A stretch of 64,000 nucleotides of DNA, taken from assembly GCF_031877795.1 (NCBI RefSeq), contig NC_133931.1:129556621-129620620 (forward strand), written 5' to 3'. The notes beneath the pieces were generated by a model. The model had not been told where the DNA came from, made no database searches, and was given only the letters and a program-made list of their open reading frames with translations. Positions 12,901 through 27,900 of this stretch are shown piece after piece (positions within the stretch are counted from its first letter, which is position 1; the number at the start of each line of letters is the position of its first letter). The stretch comes from Strix aluco. Taxonomy: Eukaryota; Chordata; Aves; Strigiformes; Strigidae. The position numbers and the translations under genes are program-made.

Positions 12901-15900
12901 TTTGATTCAAAATTCATTACATGATATAAATATTATCATAAGTGGAAAGAAAATCCAGAACTACATTCTTCTTGGATGATGCTTTTAGCCCTTCCATGAA
13001 TTTTAACTTGCTGAAACTTACACCTTCAAATAAATAATCCTGCTGAGTATTAAGGATGGCACTCTGGGGAGGCTAAAGCTGTTAATTGTCACAGCTGTTT
13101 GGTATTAGTTCCCTTCATTGTTTAGGCATGTCTTGTTTGGGCACCTGCTTGGCAGGATCCCTTGGGAGATGATCCTGAAGGGTATAGGGGTCCAGGAAGG
13201 CTGGGCGCTCTTTAAAAAGGAAGTCTTAATGGCTCAGGAGCAGGCTGTCCCCAGGTGCTGTAAGAGAAGCTGGTGGCAGAGAAGGCCACCCTGGCTAAAC
13301 AGGGAGCTTTAGCTGCAACTCAGGGAGAAAAGGAGAGTTTATGGCCTTTGGAAGAAGGGGCTAGCCACTCACAGTGATTACAAAGATGCTGTGAGGCTAT
13401 GCAGGGCGGAAATCAGGAGGTCTAAAGCCCTGCTGGAAATTAATCTGGCTTCAGCAATCAAGGACAACAAGAAATGTTTCTATAAGTATGTCAACAGCAA
13501 AAGAAAGACCAGGGAGAGCCTCCACCCCCTGCTAGATGCAGGAGGAAACATGGTAACAAGTGATGAGGAAAAGGCTGAGGTGCTTAATGCCTTCTTTGCC
13601 TCAGTCTTTAATAACAAGACTAGTTGTATTGAGGGAATCCAGCCTCCTCAGCCAGAAGACAGAGACTGGGAGAACGACCCCCCCACAATCCAGGAGGAGA
13701 TAGTCAGTGACCTACTGCATCACACAGACACACACAAGTCTATGGGACCGGATGGGATACACCCGAGGGTGCTGAAGGAGCTGGCTGGGGTGCTCGCCAA
13801 GCCGCTTTCCATCATTTACCAGCAGTCCTGGCTGACCGGGGAGGTCCCAACAGATTGGAAATTGGCCAATGTGACGCCCATCTATAAGAAGGGTCAGAAG
13901 GATGATCTGGGAAATTACAGGCCTGTCAGCTTGACTTTGGTGCCTGGGAAGCTGATGGAGCAGCTCATCCTGAGTACCATCATACAACACCTGCGGGACA
14001 ACCAGATGATCAGGCCCAGTCAGCATGGGTTTATGAAAGGCAGGTCCTGCCTGACAAACCTGATCTCCTTCTACAACAGGGCAACCCGGTTATTGGATGA
14101 GGGAAAGGCTGTGGATGTTGTCTACCTTGACTTTAGTAAGGCCTTTGACACCGTTTCCCACAGCATTCTCCTGGAGAAACTGGCTGCTCGTGGCTTGGAT
14201 GAGCACACGCTTCGCTGGGTAAAAAAACTGGCTGGATGGCCGGGCCCAAAGAGTTGTGGTGAACGGAGTTAAATCCGGTTGGCAGCCGGTCATGAGTGGT
14301 GTCCCCCAGGGCTCGGTTTTGGGGCCACTCCTGTTTAACATCTTTATTGATGATGTAGATGAGGGGATCGAGTGCACCCTCAGTAAGTTTGCAGATGACA
14401 CCAAGTTGGGTGGGAGTGTTGATCTGCTGGAGGGTAGGGGGGGTCTGCAGAGAGATCTGGACAGGCTGGAGCGATGGGCTAAGGCCAACTGTAGGAGTTT
14501 CAATAAGGCCAAATGCTGGGTGCTGCACTTGGGCCACAACAACCCCCAGCAGCACTACAGGCTTGGGGAGGAGTGGCTGGAGAGCTGCCAGTCAGAGAGG
14601 GACCTGGGGGTGTTGATTGACAGCCGGCTGAACATGAGCCAGCAGTGTGCCCAGGTGGCCAAGAAGGCCAATGGCATTCTGGCTTGCATCAGAAATAGCG
14701 TGGCCAGCAGGGACAGGGAAGTGATCTTACCCCTGTACTCGGCACTGGTGAGGCTGCATCTCGATTCCTGTGTTCAGTTTTGGGCCCCTCACTACAAAAA
14801 GGACATTGAATGACTTGAGCGTGTCCAGAGAAGGGCAATGAAGCTGGTGAAGGGTCTGGAGCACATGTCGTACGAGGAGCGGCTGAGGGAACTGGGGTTG
14901 TTTAGTCTGGAGAAGAGGAGGCTGAGGGGAGACGTCATCTCCCACTAGAACTACCTGAAAGGAGGTTGCAGAGAGCTGGGGATGGGTCTCTTTAACCAAA
15001 TAATAAGCAATAAGACAAGAGGTAATGGCCTCAAGTTGCACCAGGGAAGGTTTAGACTAGATATTAGGAAGCATTTCTTTACAGAACGGGTTGTTGGGCA
15101 TTGGAATGGGCTGCCCAGGGAGGTGGTGGAGTCCCCATCCCTGGAGGTGTTTAAGAGTCGGGTTGACATAGCGCTTAGGGATATGGTGTGGTTGAGAACT
15201 GTCAATGTTAGGCTAATGGTTGGACTGGATGATCTTCAAGGTCTTTTCCAACCTAGATGATTCTGTGATTCTGTGATTCATCCAGTGCTGTCAGGGAGTC
15301 TATCAAAAATACAACTTTGTTTCATAAAAAGTTTTATAAGCGATAGACTCAGTGCTCTTACTCTAGTAAAATGACATCCCAGTGTAAAAATCCTTGGTTT
15401 GGTGTGGGCTGAGAAAAGAACTTCCTCCACGAGAAGCTGTTCTTTAACATTCTGTTGTGGCTATCATATAGATGTAGATACGTGAGATATATATGATTGC
15501 ACTTCATTAAAAATCCACAAACTTACAGATTTGAAAACATGAAAGACAACCTTCCCCCCCCCACCCCCCAGTAATACATTAACTAATCAGCTTTTAACTT
15601 AAAACTGAGTTTATTAAAGTTAATTTTTGCTAGTTTCAGTCCTTTCTGGGAACAAATACTGTGTGAGAGGTCTTGGCTCTCTTGAAGTCAATAATTCAAG
15701 TGTACTGCTGTCCCACAGAATTGAAAGGTGTCACTTTTCAACCAGGGCTAAGATTGCCTTATTACAGACTAGTTATTCATTCCAGTACAATCTTTCCCAG
15801 CTACAAATCTTAAGTATCTCCAAACCAGAGTTCCTTGTGTGGTGGACTTAAACTTGTTTGATAGCAGACTAGCTAGTGGGAAAAAAAGTTGAAAACTGTA

Positions 15901-18900
15901 ACTGTAACCTTTTCTTTGTTCCTGCATTCCTGCTTAAGATGTGGACTAGAGTGATCAAAAGAGTATAGCTGAAGCTTCTGAATCTGCGTTGCAGAGAGCA
16001 GTTCACCATTGGATCTGCAGAAAACTTGCATATGCTCTGATGCAGCTGGTGCCCATCTGAAATATACTGCCTTTGAACTGTTTTGTTTGATGTGGCAGAT
16101 GTCTGAGGCTGTTTGCTGCCATTCCAGTAAAAAAGGGAGTCATTACAAATCCGGAGTCCATATTGACACATCTACACCGAAGCACCATCTGGAAGCCATA
16201 TATCAGCCACCATGCAGTAGTGCTTGCCATCCTTAAAGCTACTAGTAACTTCAAGAGAAGCTCAAGGGACTCACTTTCTCCACTGTGTCCATGTAACTAA
16301 GTTAAAGCCCCCATTTAAGAGACTCTGGTGGAAAGAGTAAACATCCATAAATACTTAATGCTGTTGTTGAAGGGCTTGGATCTTGTTCTAGATTAAAAGC
16401 TTGAATCTAGTTAAAGATTAATTATTACAAGTGAATAGATGCAAGTAATTCTACATAAAATGCATTTTGGCTATAGCAAACTACCTAGTTTTGGATAATC
16501 TCTTTATTCTGTGTTACCTTTATCACAGAAACTATACTAGCACTTTTTGTGGTATTAAAATAGTACCCGGGCATAACTCAAACAGACTGCAAACCAGCTG
16601 ATTTATTTCAGATTGTAATTTTAAAAAGCTCTTTTCCTTTCCTGTCTCAGTTAAATTCTTTATTAATCTTAATAATGGTCATCTATGCTTGTGAACTAAG
16701 TCTAAGACTATTTTAAAATAATGTTATTTGGATGGTTTTTTATCTTCCTGACTTAATTAGCGTTCAACTGTGTCTTGATAAGATTCCATGTTTTTTAGCT
16801 TGAACCAATTCTAACTTTAGTTCTAAATCTCTAAATTATACGTAATTGTGTATACACCTTCATTTTCAGGGAATGTCTTGGTGAAGCACATGAACCTTGT
16901 GACTGCCAAACCTGGAAAGACTGGCTACAGAAAATATCTGAAATGAAACCAGAAGAACGTAAGAGTCATGGCTCAGGGGGGGGATTAATTTATTTTTGCC
17001 ATTGTTGTTATATTTTGGTTTTAGAGGGATTTTTTAGTTGCATTAAGTAAAAGCTCTAAATTGGTTAGAAAATAGGGTAAAAGGGGAAGAAAATCAAACC
17101 TCTGAATGAGGGACTGCTTCACACTTTAACTGCATATTAGGGAGCACTATAGTTGACTGTTCTTTGTAAACCATTCCTCCACATAAATCCACGTGTGGTT
17201 CAGTCAGGGCACACAGAACTCTTTTTCCTTCCTTTTACAGCTTTGTTTCATTATTTAATTGATTTATTCCTCAATATAACTTTATTTGTCCTGGGCAATT
17301 TTAAATCTTTTAGCCCAGTCTGCACTTCTGTTTGAGTTGTGTTCTGTGTGGTTGTTTGCGTGCTTTAAAACTACTTCAAGCCAACAGGTGATAATAACAG
17401 TAAGGTTCAGGGTGAATTGCAAGGGAATGGATTAATGATAAATAACATTTACTGAAAAAACTAATAAAGATTAGGTTTACACAGGACAGACGTTTTCTTC
17501 ATCAACATTAACAAAAAAAATAAAGATTAACAGTAATTTGAATAAATACTAACTTAACTTGGTTACCACAGTTCGGAGCCTTTCCACAATATGTTATAAA
17601 TATTCTGGAAAGCATAGAAAATTTTCTAAAGAGGCAAAATACACCACTCTTCATCAAACTATGCTGATTTTTCTCATATATGTATTTGCTCATTTATATA
17701 TTATAAGTGTCATATATAATATATAAATTAGTATAGAAACATATGGAAATACATAGACATGTGTAAAAATATTATATATAATATGTATAAATTAGAAAAT
17801 GTATATCTTTGTATATGTGAGAATATATATAGTGAAGAATTATGATATTCTGCCAAGAAACAGGTAAACATGTACCTTTCCTAATCTGATTTTCACAAAA
17901 GATTACACAAGTACAATTTCAACTTCTCTGTTTTTGCATGCTCCATATCCTCCTGTCACCTTCAAAAAGTTGTGGGAGTCAGCGAGGCATATGAAGATGC
18001 TGCCAACTGCCTGTGGTTACTGACGAACTCCAAACCATGCGCCAACTGCAAATCTCCAATTCAGAAGAATGAGGGCTGCAACCACATGCAATGTGCAAAG
18101 GTAAGAAAGACCCTTTGTATAATTTGTTGTGAAACCATAATTCAGGTTGTGTATGTCATGTATATGTTTTAGGATCACAGACGTCCAAAACCTCTGCAAT
18201 GTCATGCCTGAGATCTAATGGAACCTGTTGCAAGAGTTAGATAATTTGCAAATGGCCAATTACATGTATTTAGAAAATGTTTAATACTTAGTGAAATCTG
18301 TTTGGCTGGCTGGTGAACATTGTAATGATTGAAATTTCATAAACACCTAAGAATTACTGGCAATACAGTATGAAACTTAAGGAAACATAAATAATTGATA
18401 GTTTAATCATCATTAATGTTGCAGAAGAGAAAGAACATTTTTAGTTGGCAGAAGATGAAACATTTTAAGGAACGGTAAGCTCTAATGAAGGTTTTTGCCT
18501 TACTACATTTTTCTTTTGCATTATTTCTCTAACGTAGCAACAAAACAGAAGTTTAAATGGAAAACTGTAAACAGGAATTAATCAGTAGGAAGGAAAGACA
18601 GCAAAGAGCAATTCCAAAAGAAACTTATTGGTGACAGCAGCCAAAAAATTAGTCATGAGTTTGCACTATGCTACCAAAATAGAAAAAATATTTTTGCTAT
18701 GAGTTCAGTATCATTTGAGAATGCTTTTTCTCTCAAATTGTTAAGAGCAGCATATTTAGAATACTGTTAGTTTATGTCAGAAATATCTTGTATAACTTCA
18801 GCTAATACCTCTTTGAGGAGCATCATTAAAAATAAGAAAGTAGCACACTCTTGACATAGTTGGCCTCCAATAAAAAGCTAAGAGATTTAGGAAATAATTC

Positions 18901-21900
18901 TCTTTATTTTTCTGGAAGTGTGTTAGTCTCCATTGCTATGCAGATCCCATTTTCTTTATATTATCATCACATATTCTCTCTCTTTCTGTGATAAGAATTG
19001 AAGGTTGGGGCTTTTTTTGGTGTCATTTCTTTGGTTTTGTCTGTGGCAGCAGAGAACAGATTCTCCTCCACTTTGGTTTATGCCAAGTTTGCTGTTTGGG
19101 GATTTTTTTTCCTTAAATGATTTTTAAAAGAGCTCATAAATTCCATAGTGCTGAAAACTGTAAAAGGTATGTTTATTGCAGCTTTTGCCACTGACCTCAT
19201 CTCAATTGAACAGAAGTATTGCTTCAGGCTGGAGAAGATTTTGGCCATTAACCACTGTTGCATGTAGATAATTTAATTCAGTACCTTTCTGAGGCACCAG
19301 CCAACAACCACAGTTCTCTTTTCTTCTTTGATGCTGTACCTTATAAACAGCTTAAACTGTTGTTAAAACAGTCAGATTCCTTTTGTGGTGGAGAAATCTC
19401 TGCAAATAGAAGCTGTCTCCCCTCAGCCTAGTGAGGAAGGAGAGGAAGGGTATCCTCAAGCTCATTGCAGGACTTAGACACAAAGTATAGTTGTCACCTC
19501 GCTTGCCTCTTCCTCTGCTGAAGTAAGGGTCCGAGACCTCATCGCCCTCTACAACTACCTGAAGGGAGGTTGCAGAAAGCTGGGGATAGCCTCTTTAACC
19601 AAGTAATAAGTGATAGGACAAGAGGTAATGGCCTCAAGTTGCTCCAGGGAAGGTTTAGACTGGATATTAGGAAGCATTTCTTTACAGAACAGGTTGTTAG
19701 GTGTTGGAATGGGCTGCCCAGGGAGGTGGTGGAGTCCCCATCCCTGGAGGTGTTTAAGAGTAGGGGCAACATAGCACTTAGGGATATGGTGTAGTTGGGA
19801 TTTGTCAGTGCTAGGTTAACGGTTGGACTGGATGATCTTCAAGGTCCTTTCCAACCTAGATGGTTCTGTGATTCTGTGACAGAGCTGCTGCCTTTGCTGC
19901 AGTAAGGTCTGCTCATGCTTACTACATGATGAGCTACAACTGCCTCTTAGCAGCTAGTGTGTGCCTTGGTGTAGAGGAGGACAAACTTTACTCATAAAAT
20001 CACATTTCTGTACTTAAGCAGGCATATTACTGTTTTATGATCCCAATTTCTAAGGAGACAAAGCTTAGGCAGTCCTGCTTTCTCACTCCCCTACTTGTAG
20101 TAGGTTTTTAACCTTCTGGGTACTTGGAACCAGATATGAAGGAACAGGAGGGGGTTCATGGATATTAAATTACGGCAAGTTTCATGGAACTTGGTAGCTG
20201 TATGGTGCAGAGACTTGATTTGTACTGCCACCAAGAGAGAGGCTGAAATACCTACTCAGCAGTTACCTCTTCTGCTTGGCTCAGACGGTGGCCAGGCAGC
20301 AGATGTGATTTGTTAAGCCTAGGCAGTATTGCTGCATGGCTAGGTGGTCATACAGGCATGTAAAACAGAGCTCAGGGGTTTGGGAGATGTGTAGAAACAG
20401 ATGATGTGGTTTCAAATGTTTAATGAGACTGAGGTGTTGGAGGACAGTCTGGGAACACTGGGTCAATCTTTTTTGAGGAGGCTTTTGGAGATGTGAGGGA
20501 TTATGAGATCTATATGATGAAGTGATCATGGAGGGAGATAATTTGGGAGAGGTGAGATTGTTATAATAGGAGCATATGCACATAAATTTTTATTAGTTCT
20601 GTTGCTTGTGAAACAACTTGTTTCATACTGTTTTTTGAATATTTTGTAATGATTTTTTTCTTATAATTAATATGAGTGGTTTTGAATGATAGGCCAATGA
20701 TGCAGTGATACACACTTAACACTTTTATACACAATTATTTTCATACTTTATTCTCAGCACTCATCTTACCATTTTGTATAAGCAAACAGCTTCAAAAAAT
20801 GTTTAAGAACAAAGAAGGTTCAGTACAATAACAAGAAGAAATACCCTAGTCTGCATTGCTTTTTAGAAGAAAATCAGCACCACTGGTGAGACAAAATTAG
20901 CAAAAGTACAATGCAAGAATTAGATTTCATTTCTTCCTGTAATATATCTAATTGATTGTATAAAACAACTACTGATAAACACATCTGGTATGGACTAGGT
21001 ATTCCTGAAAAGGTTAATCTTATCAAAGAGAGAAGAAATGCAATTTAATTTATCAAATCCCAATAATAGTATTAATGCCTTCATATTAATTAATGTAAAT
21101 TTTTGCTTCATTTTTTTCAGGATTTTGGTTTGCTTATCTGTAGAACAGATAAAATAAACAGATTCACCTGGTCGTAGTCTTTTGCTCGTCCATCCATAAA
21201 AAGCTTCCAATTATTTTGGAATAAACTAGCTGAGAACTCAGTGCTGAGCTGAGAATATTTAATACCGTTTGATCTTCTGTCATACAGAGAAGCCTGGATA
21301 AGTCAGATCTCCCTGTAAGGTGTTACCTATTTTGAAAGCTCTCTACTCAGTTGATGCAGAAAAAGCTTACCTTGAAGTAATCACTCTTCAGAGTTCATGT
21401 TCTGGTTTCTTCTCTCTTGCTTTAGTAGCTGTTATTGATATTTTTAATCAGGAACACCACATGACAAAAATAGCAGTAATCACATTTTTTAATTGATATT
21501 GGGAAAAATTGCCCTTTCTCAGGAGTAGTTTCTGTGTCACTTTAAAAATGGGACTGTCTCTTTTTAAAACAAAAACAAAAACCCAGGCCTGATCAGCTGT
21601 ATTTATCATCCACTTAAAACTTGTAGATGCAACACAATCTTGTGATCCAAGAAACAAAAATCATGTATGACTGACATGGTTTGATGACCCAGATCTTCTG
21701 TAGTAAGTAAAATAGGAAGGAGCCTCCTCAGAAATTTTTCTGACCATAAACACACTCAGAATAATGTTAATTCAGTTGTTTGTGGAGGAATAATGATGCA
21801 TAACTGCAAATCTGCAATGTATCAGCTTCTTTTTTTCTATCCCTTTGTTTCTTTTCTTCCTAAAGTGCAAATACGACTTTTGCTGGATATGCTTAGAGGA

Positions 21901-24900
21901 ATGGAAGAAGCACAGCTCTTCCACTGGAGGCTATTACAGATGCACTCGCTATGAGGTTATTCAACATGTAGAGGAACAGTCCAAGGAGATGACAGTAGAG
22001 GTAACAAATGAATGTGTGTGGTTGAAAAATAACACTAAGGCTGCAATTTTCAAAATTCTTCCCAACTCGAGTTCTAAACGGAAAAATACAACCTTAAATA
22101 TGTCAAAGAGACAGAAAGAAAACACTGCTTATTTGTGGATAGAAACATAAAATTTGGTTCTGCTTTTGGCTTTGGTAACAACCAGTGGTTGACTTAAGTC
22201 ATTTTCCTTCTCTGTGCCATGGTTTCCTGTTGTGAAATGGGCATGCTGGTACTGTAATTAACTTGCTGTGCATACAGAAGATATGCCTTAATTTTGGCAT
22301 TTGGAAAGTCTGCTTAAATAGCATGCTCAACAGAGTGTATCAACTCTGGTTACAGTATTTGAAGAGTTGTGAATGTCAAAAATTACATTTGTCTACTTAC
22401 ATGGCACTCATCAGCATTGTGTACAATGCTTCATGAATAGTGGGAATAGACACAGTCGGTTATGTAATTATATCTCATGGTGATTGCTAAATTAAATCAT
22501 AAAATTTATTATGGTTTCTTTTGTTTCCTCATTATTTTTCAGGCTGAAAAGAAGCATAGAAGATTTCAAGAGCTTGATAGGTTTATGCACTATTACACAA
22601 GATTTAAGAACCATGAACTTAGCTATCAGGTGTGGGTCAAGCCATTTTTACTGATTTGTGTTTCTATTTTATTTGTCCAAAAATAATTATCTTATTGTAT
22701 TTTATTTATTTTCTTTTTCTAGTTAGAACAGCGCCTTCTAAAAACAGCCAAAGAAAAGATGGAGCAGTTGAGTAGAGCTCTCAGTGGAAGTAAGTATTTG
22801 CTGTAATCTATGAATTTTGTTTGAAATCAAAGCAACTCTGCTATGGCTAAACCCTTTTTATTTTTGATAGAGCTCACATCAGTCTGCTGTGTGATGTGAT
22901 CCCTCCAGTACTAGAATTCATATGCTGTGGATGAAAGCTAAACGTACAGTAAATCTTATCTGTTCCAAAGGAGAAAGTAGCAAGGGAGAAGCTAATATTC
23001 TGTGCTTACTTCTTTTACTAAGAGCACTGTGTAGTCATTGAGAACTTGCTGCTGTTTACTTGCAAAATATTTAACTGACATGCACATGGATGTTATTATT
23101 TTGGAGGAAAACTCAAGTAAAAGTGCTGATCTCAGCAGGAAAATATTTTCACAATGTTTGTTTCATCTTACAGCTGAGGGAGGCTGTCCTGATACCACAT
23201 TCATTGAAGATGCAGTACAAGAGCTTCTGAAAACCCGACGCATTCTTAAGTGTTCTTATCCATATGGATTCTTTCTGGAGCCTAAAAGCACAAAGAAAGA
23301 AATATTTGAACTCATGCAGGTAATACATGCATATATTTTGCTTTTCTAATGTTACTCCTTTTTTGTAATATTAGTTATCAGTGTCTTTTTGCTGGTTTTG
23401 TAGTGTAAAACTGATACATCTCTTTTGTATTTGTAACCAAGTTGGAAAATTAATGCAGTTTTATTACTCTGTGACACAGTAGCTTTTAGTTCAATTTTAG
23501 AATGAATGTAAAACAACACTTTGCTGCAGAATGAAAGGGATAAGGACAGGTGGAAGGGGAAAAAAAGACACTTACTGTTAACCTTTTTTGAAAATAATAT
23601 TTTACCTTCAGTCTTCATTTCCTTCTCTAGCTCCTCTTTCCTGTCTTTCTCTATTAACATGTCTTGACAAGTGGGTGGGGACAAAATCTGGGGAGTACCT
23701 GGGTGGTGGTGGCCCCTTTAGGGCCCCCGAAGATGTTCAGTATGCATGAGTGCAGGGAATCCCTGCTCCAGGCTGGAGGACAGCATGTAGGTTGGTAAAA
23801 AGGTAGGCTAGAAGGGCAGACATTCTGGGGTATTTTGGTATTTCAAATGGTATTTCCAGGAAAACGGATATCATTCTGCTCAGTATTTATGGTGTAAAGC
23901 TCTGCCTGATTTTCATTTCACTGTAAAATTATTTTGTTCTGTATTTATTAACTATTGCAGACAGACCTAGAAATGGTCACTGAAGACCTTGCACAGAAAG
24001 TGAACAGGCCTTACCTTCGGACTCCTCGCCATAAAATCATCCGTGCAGCTTGTCTTGTGCAGCAGAAGCGGCAAGAGTTCCTGGCCTCTGTGGCCCGTGG
24101 TGTTGCTCCTGCAGACTCACCAGAAGCACCCAGGCGCAGGTAATCCAAACAAAATACTGTGCAAGTCAAAAAAGTTCATTGATAGCTGCCAAAGTGGGTG
24201 AATCCACTGTCATTCTTTGACAGTGAGGTGAAGTGGAGCTGATAACGTGGTGGTTGTAAATCACCAGATAGTGACATTTTCTTGGACATTTAATCCTTGT
24301 GGAATCACAGCTTTTCACTGAGGAAAAATGTGTTTGAGAATCACTGCTCTGTGTATCGCAACCTAAACTGCTTCCCCATTTGTAATATATTAATGATTAG
24401 ATGTCATGGCTTCCACTTCACTTTTTTCCTTCAAGATTGTCACTAAATACTTGGTACTGTCCAGAAATCTAAAAGTATTTCCTAAAAATATCAAACAGTT
24501 CTCGAATAGTGAACAATTTAATTGTATGGCTTTCTAAATGAATTTTGAGGTGAGAATTAAAGCAGAAGACTTGTTAAGTTTTGAGAGTTACAGTTGCACT
24601 AGTTTTTAGATGTTGATAGGTTTTGAAGCTCTGGAGGTTGTGCATACTTTCTTCTACTTCTAAACTTTATCTCTTCATTTTACAGCTTTGCTGGTGGAAC
24701 ATGGGATTGGGAATATTTAGGATTTGCATCCCCTGAGGTAAACTATTTAATTTTCTTCTTTTAAGTTAGTTCTATGTATTCTAGAAACGCAGGTATGATC
24801 GCAATCTGCATGAAGAGCTTCCATATTTTGATTCAAAGCATTTCAAGTTGGTTTAAGCTTACCATTATATGTATTTCACAATAGAAGGAAATATATGCGT

Positions 24901-27900
24901 AGCTAATTGTGCAGTGACTCTAAACAATGCTTCTAACATGGCTATAGTTATTTAAGGTGGCATTAGACAATCTGTGTTGTATTCATCGTTTTCTGAGTAA
25001 ATAACCAGTTTTAAAACTGCCTATAAACTGGTGTCTGTGTGCTGGGGAACCTTCAAGTAATAAGTATGTGAAATTGTGTAAATTACTTTGAACTGCAACA
25101 TCAGTTCATCAGAATTTGACAAAAAGTCTAAGAAATTTCCATCCTTCTGTAACAATCCAACAAAAACATACAAGCATACACCTAAATAGTATTAACTATT
25201 TGAAATGTTTCTTTTTATGTATTGAAGCAGGATGGAAATTGCATACTCAAATGAGGTGAACTTTTGCTACTTAAGCAAGAATCAAAATTATAATTTTTAA
25301 AGTGAATATTCCGTTATCTGTATACGAGAAAGAGTAAATTGCTTTCAAGACTCTGCACTAAGATATGAGAAGCTTCCTATAAAGCTTTCTTTTATCATCT
25401 TAATTTTTATTTAATATTTTGAGAACATTAGATTAAAGCATTCAGTTAGGAAGGAAACTTCATTTCAACATTTCCTTGCTGCTGTTTTCTTTCTAGCTAG
25501 TCATTTTAAAGCATCCTGGAAAACTCCACGTACTTTTTCTATATATTTCCTTTGCTATTGTTGTTGGTGAGCATCACGCTGGTGAGAAAATAGCTTGCTT
25601 TTCTACAAAAGATCAACTTGTTTCTCCTGCCTAGTTCCTCTAGTACTTTCTTTTGAAATAAATCCACATTTGATAATGTCAAATCACTGTGCTGTTACTG
25701 TGTCATCAGTGGAACTGGTTATGAGAAAAAGTTGGTAAGAAATATGTTGATAAGCTGTTTAGCAGTAGGTGCCATTGCAGTTGTGCTTAGATGATTGCTT
25801 ATGAGTTTTTGTGATTTGCCTAAATGTGGCACCGTATGATGCAAGTTGGTTTCTTTGCTACATAGCTATCAAGGATACTTGCAACCACCTATGCTAAAAG
25901 AATTTTATAGAATTAATAATGGTCATCTTTGTTTATTTTAGTGAATTTCACTACAAAATTTTTTACATAGAGCTGTACTTTTACTGACAAGTAATAGAGT
26001 ATCTGTGTATACCAGATTATTACAGAAAACAAAATCTTACTGGTTTTAGCAAGGAACTCTGCTTGTTGCAGACCATTGTGTGAAACCATGATGTTCCTAC
26101 CCAATAAAATTAAAACTCCTTTTGTTCACATGTATAAAATTGTTCCAAGTAATCAGAAATAAGATTTTTTCAGTAGTAATCAAGATATCTTTCTAAAGGT
26201 TAAAAAGCAACCAAAACTTAAATGGCTGTTGGTAAAAAAAATTATTTTATTGCGAACAGGTAAGAGTTAAGATCTAACTAATAAACCTTAGTGTTCAGTG
26301 ATCACTTCTCATTATTCCTTATCCAATTCACAGTTATATAATTATATATTTTTAAAATCAGTTATGTTGTTTTGTACCAAGATTTGATTTTCTGTTGTTT
26401 GAGGTTATGCCTTCCACAGGCAATCCCTGAGCTCCCTAGGAGCTGGAAGAATATTTTAGAGAAGAATCACTTCATGTTTGCCCTAGTTTTTATGCTGTTC
26501 CGTAGGCTAACAAGCATCTGCTACTAACCACTGTTGAAGACAGAATATTGGGTTAAATGGGCTGGTCCAGTACAGCCATTTTTATGTCTTTACAGTTTTC
26601 ATGGGCCTTACACAGATAAAAATTTGCCCACACTGATCATTTTGTGACTATTCTTTTTTGGCTTCATATGTTATTATGCGTAAGAACCTGGTCTGAAACA
26701 CTTAATGGAAAGGCAACATACCATCATAATACTATCAAAATTAATAAGGTCATTGTGTAAGAGAAATGACACTTCTGGATTTGAATTTTAGATACTTTAG
26801 ATGTTGAGATATTCTAGGATGAAGAGTTAATGTAAGAAAGGAAAGGTAATGGTAACGTTATCTTTCCCAAGTCATTTGGCCAAATGAAGCCTTTGGATTG
26901 CAGATTTCCCAAGCCAGGGTTTAGGGAAGAAAATAGCAATATTCTCTGTGTGTATTTTTATTGCCTTGTGTAAATGAAAAACTGAGATTAACAAGATCTT
27001 ACAAGAGATCTTACCTACACAGATTCACTGTCAGCTGTACTAACCAGAAAGCGTATCTGGAAATTTGCCTTCAAGCATAAACTTAGTCTCTTAATATTAG
27101 GAAAGGTATGGCAATCAAAACATTTCCAAGTACTAAGATAATTAACCCTTGGGATGTTAGCTTGATGTGGCCAAAAGTGAGTCTTTCCCATAAATGTTAC
27201 ATAAACTGTCTTTGATAAATACACACCACATGAGAAATTACAGGCTGCGGGAGTTCAAATCCATATGGTATGGCTTGTTAGTAGCTCAAGTTAGGCAAAA
27301 ATAGAGGAGATGTGTCATTCATGGAATAAAAATCCATCAAAGACTGTTCAGTAGAAGAGTATCAGCTGTGGTTTAAGAAGTTTCTGAGCCATAGTTTTCT
27401 GGAGGCTGAGAAAAGTGTAACAAGTCCTGGTGTATGTCTGCCAGCTTTCTGTAGCCTTCCAAAGGTTATTTTGTACTGGCCATTGCTGGCAACAGGTTCT
27501 CTGAGATAATCTGTTGGTCTAATTCAGATTAATTGTTTTTATGTTCTAAAATCACTAGGTATATATTTATTAAAAAGTATGTCGATGTGTGTGTATAGAA
27601 AGTTTGGCATCGAAGCTTTTAAAAAAAATGTGTACTTGGAATTCTTTAAAAAGGGAGATTGCAAGTATTAAAATGTCAGTAATACGTCAAGTATTTTTCT
27701 TTGCTAATTCATTATTTTATAGATTTAGGATTACCTTGTAATTTTTTTTTATTATTTATGTTAAGCATTGCATGATATAACTTGAAATTTATTTTTCTGA
27801 AAACAGGTGATTTTATAATAAACATATAAAATCACACATTTTTTATAAAAATGTGGTGTTCATTACGTCAGAAAAATATTACTGCATGCTGCCCTGTATT

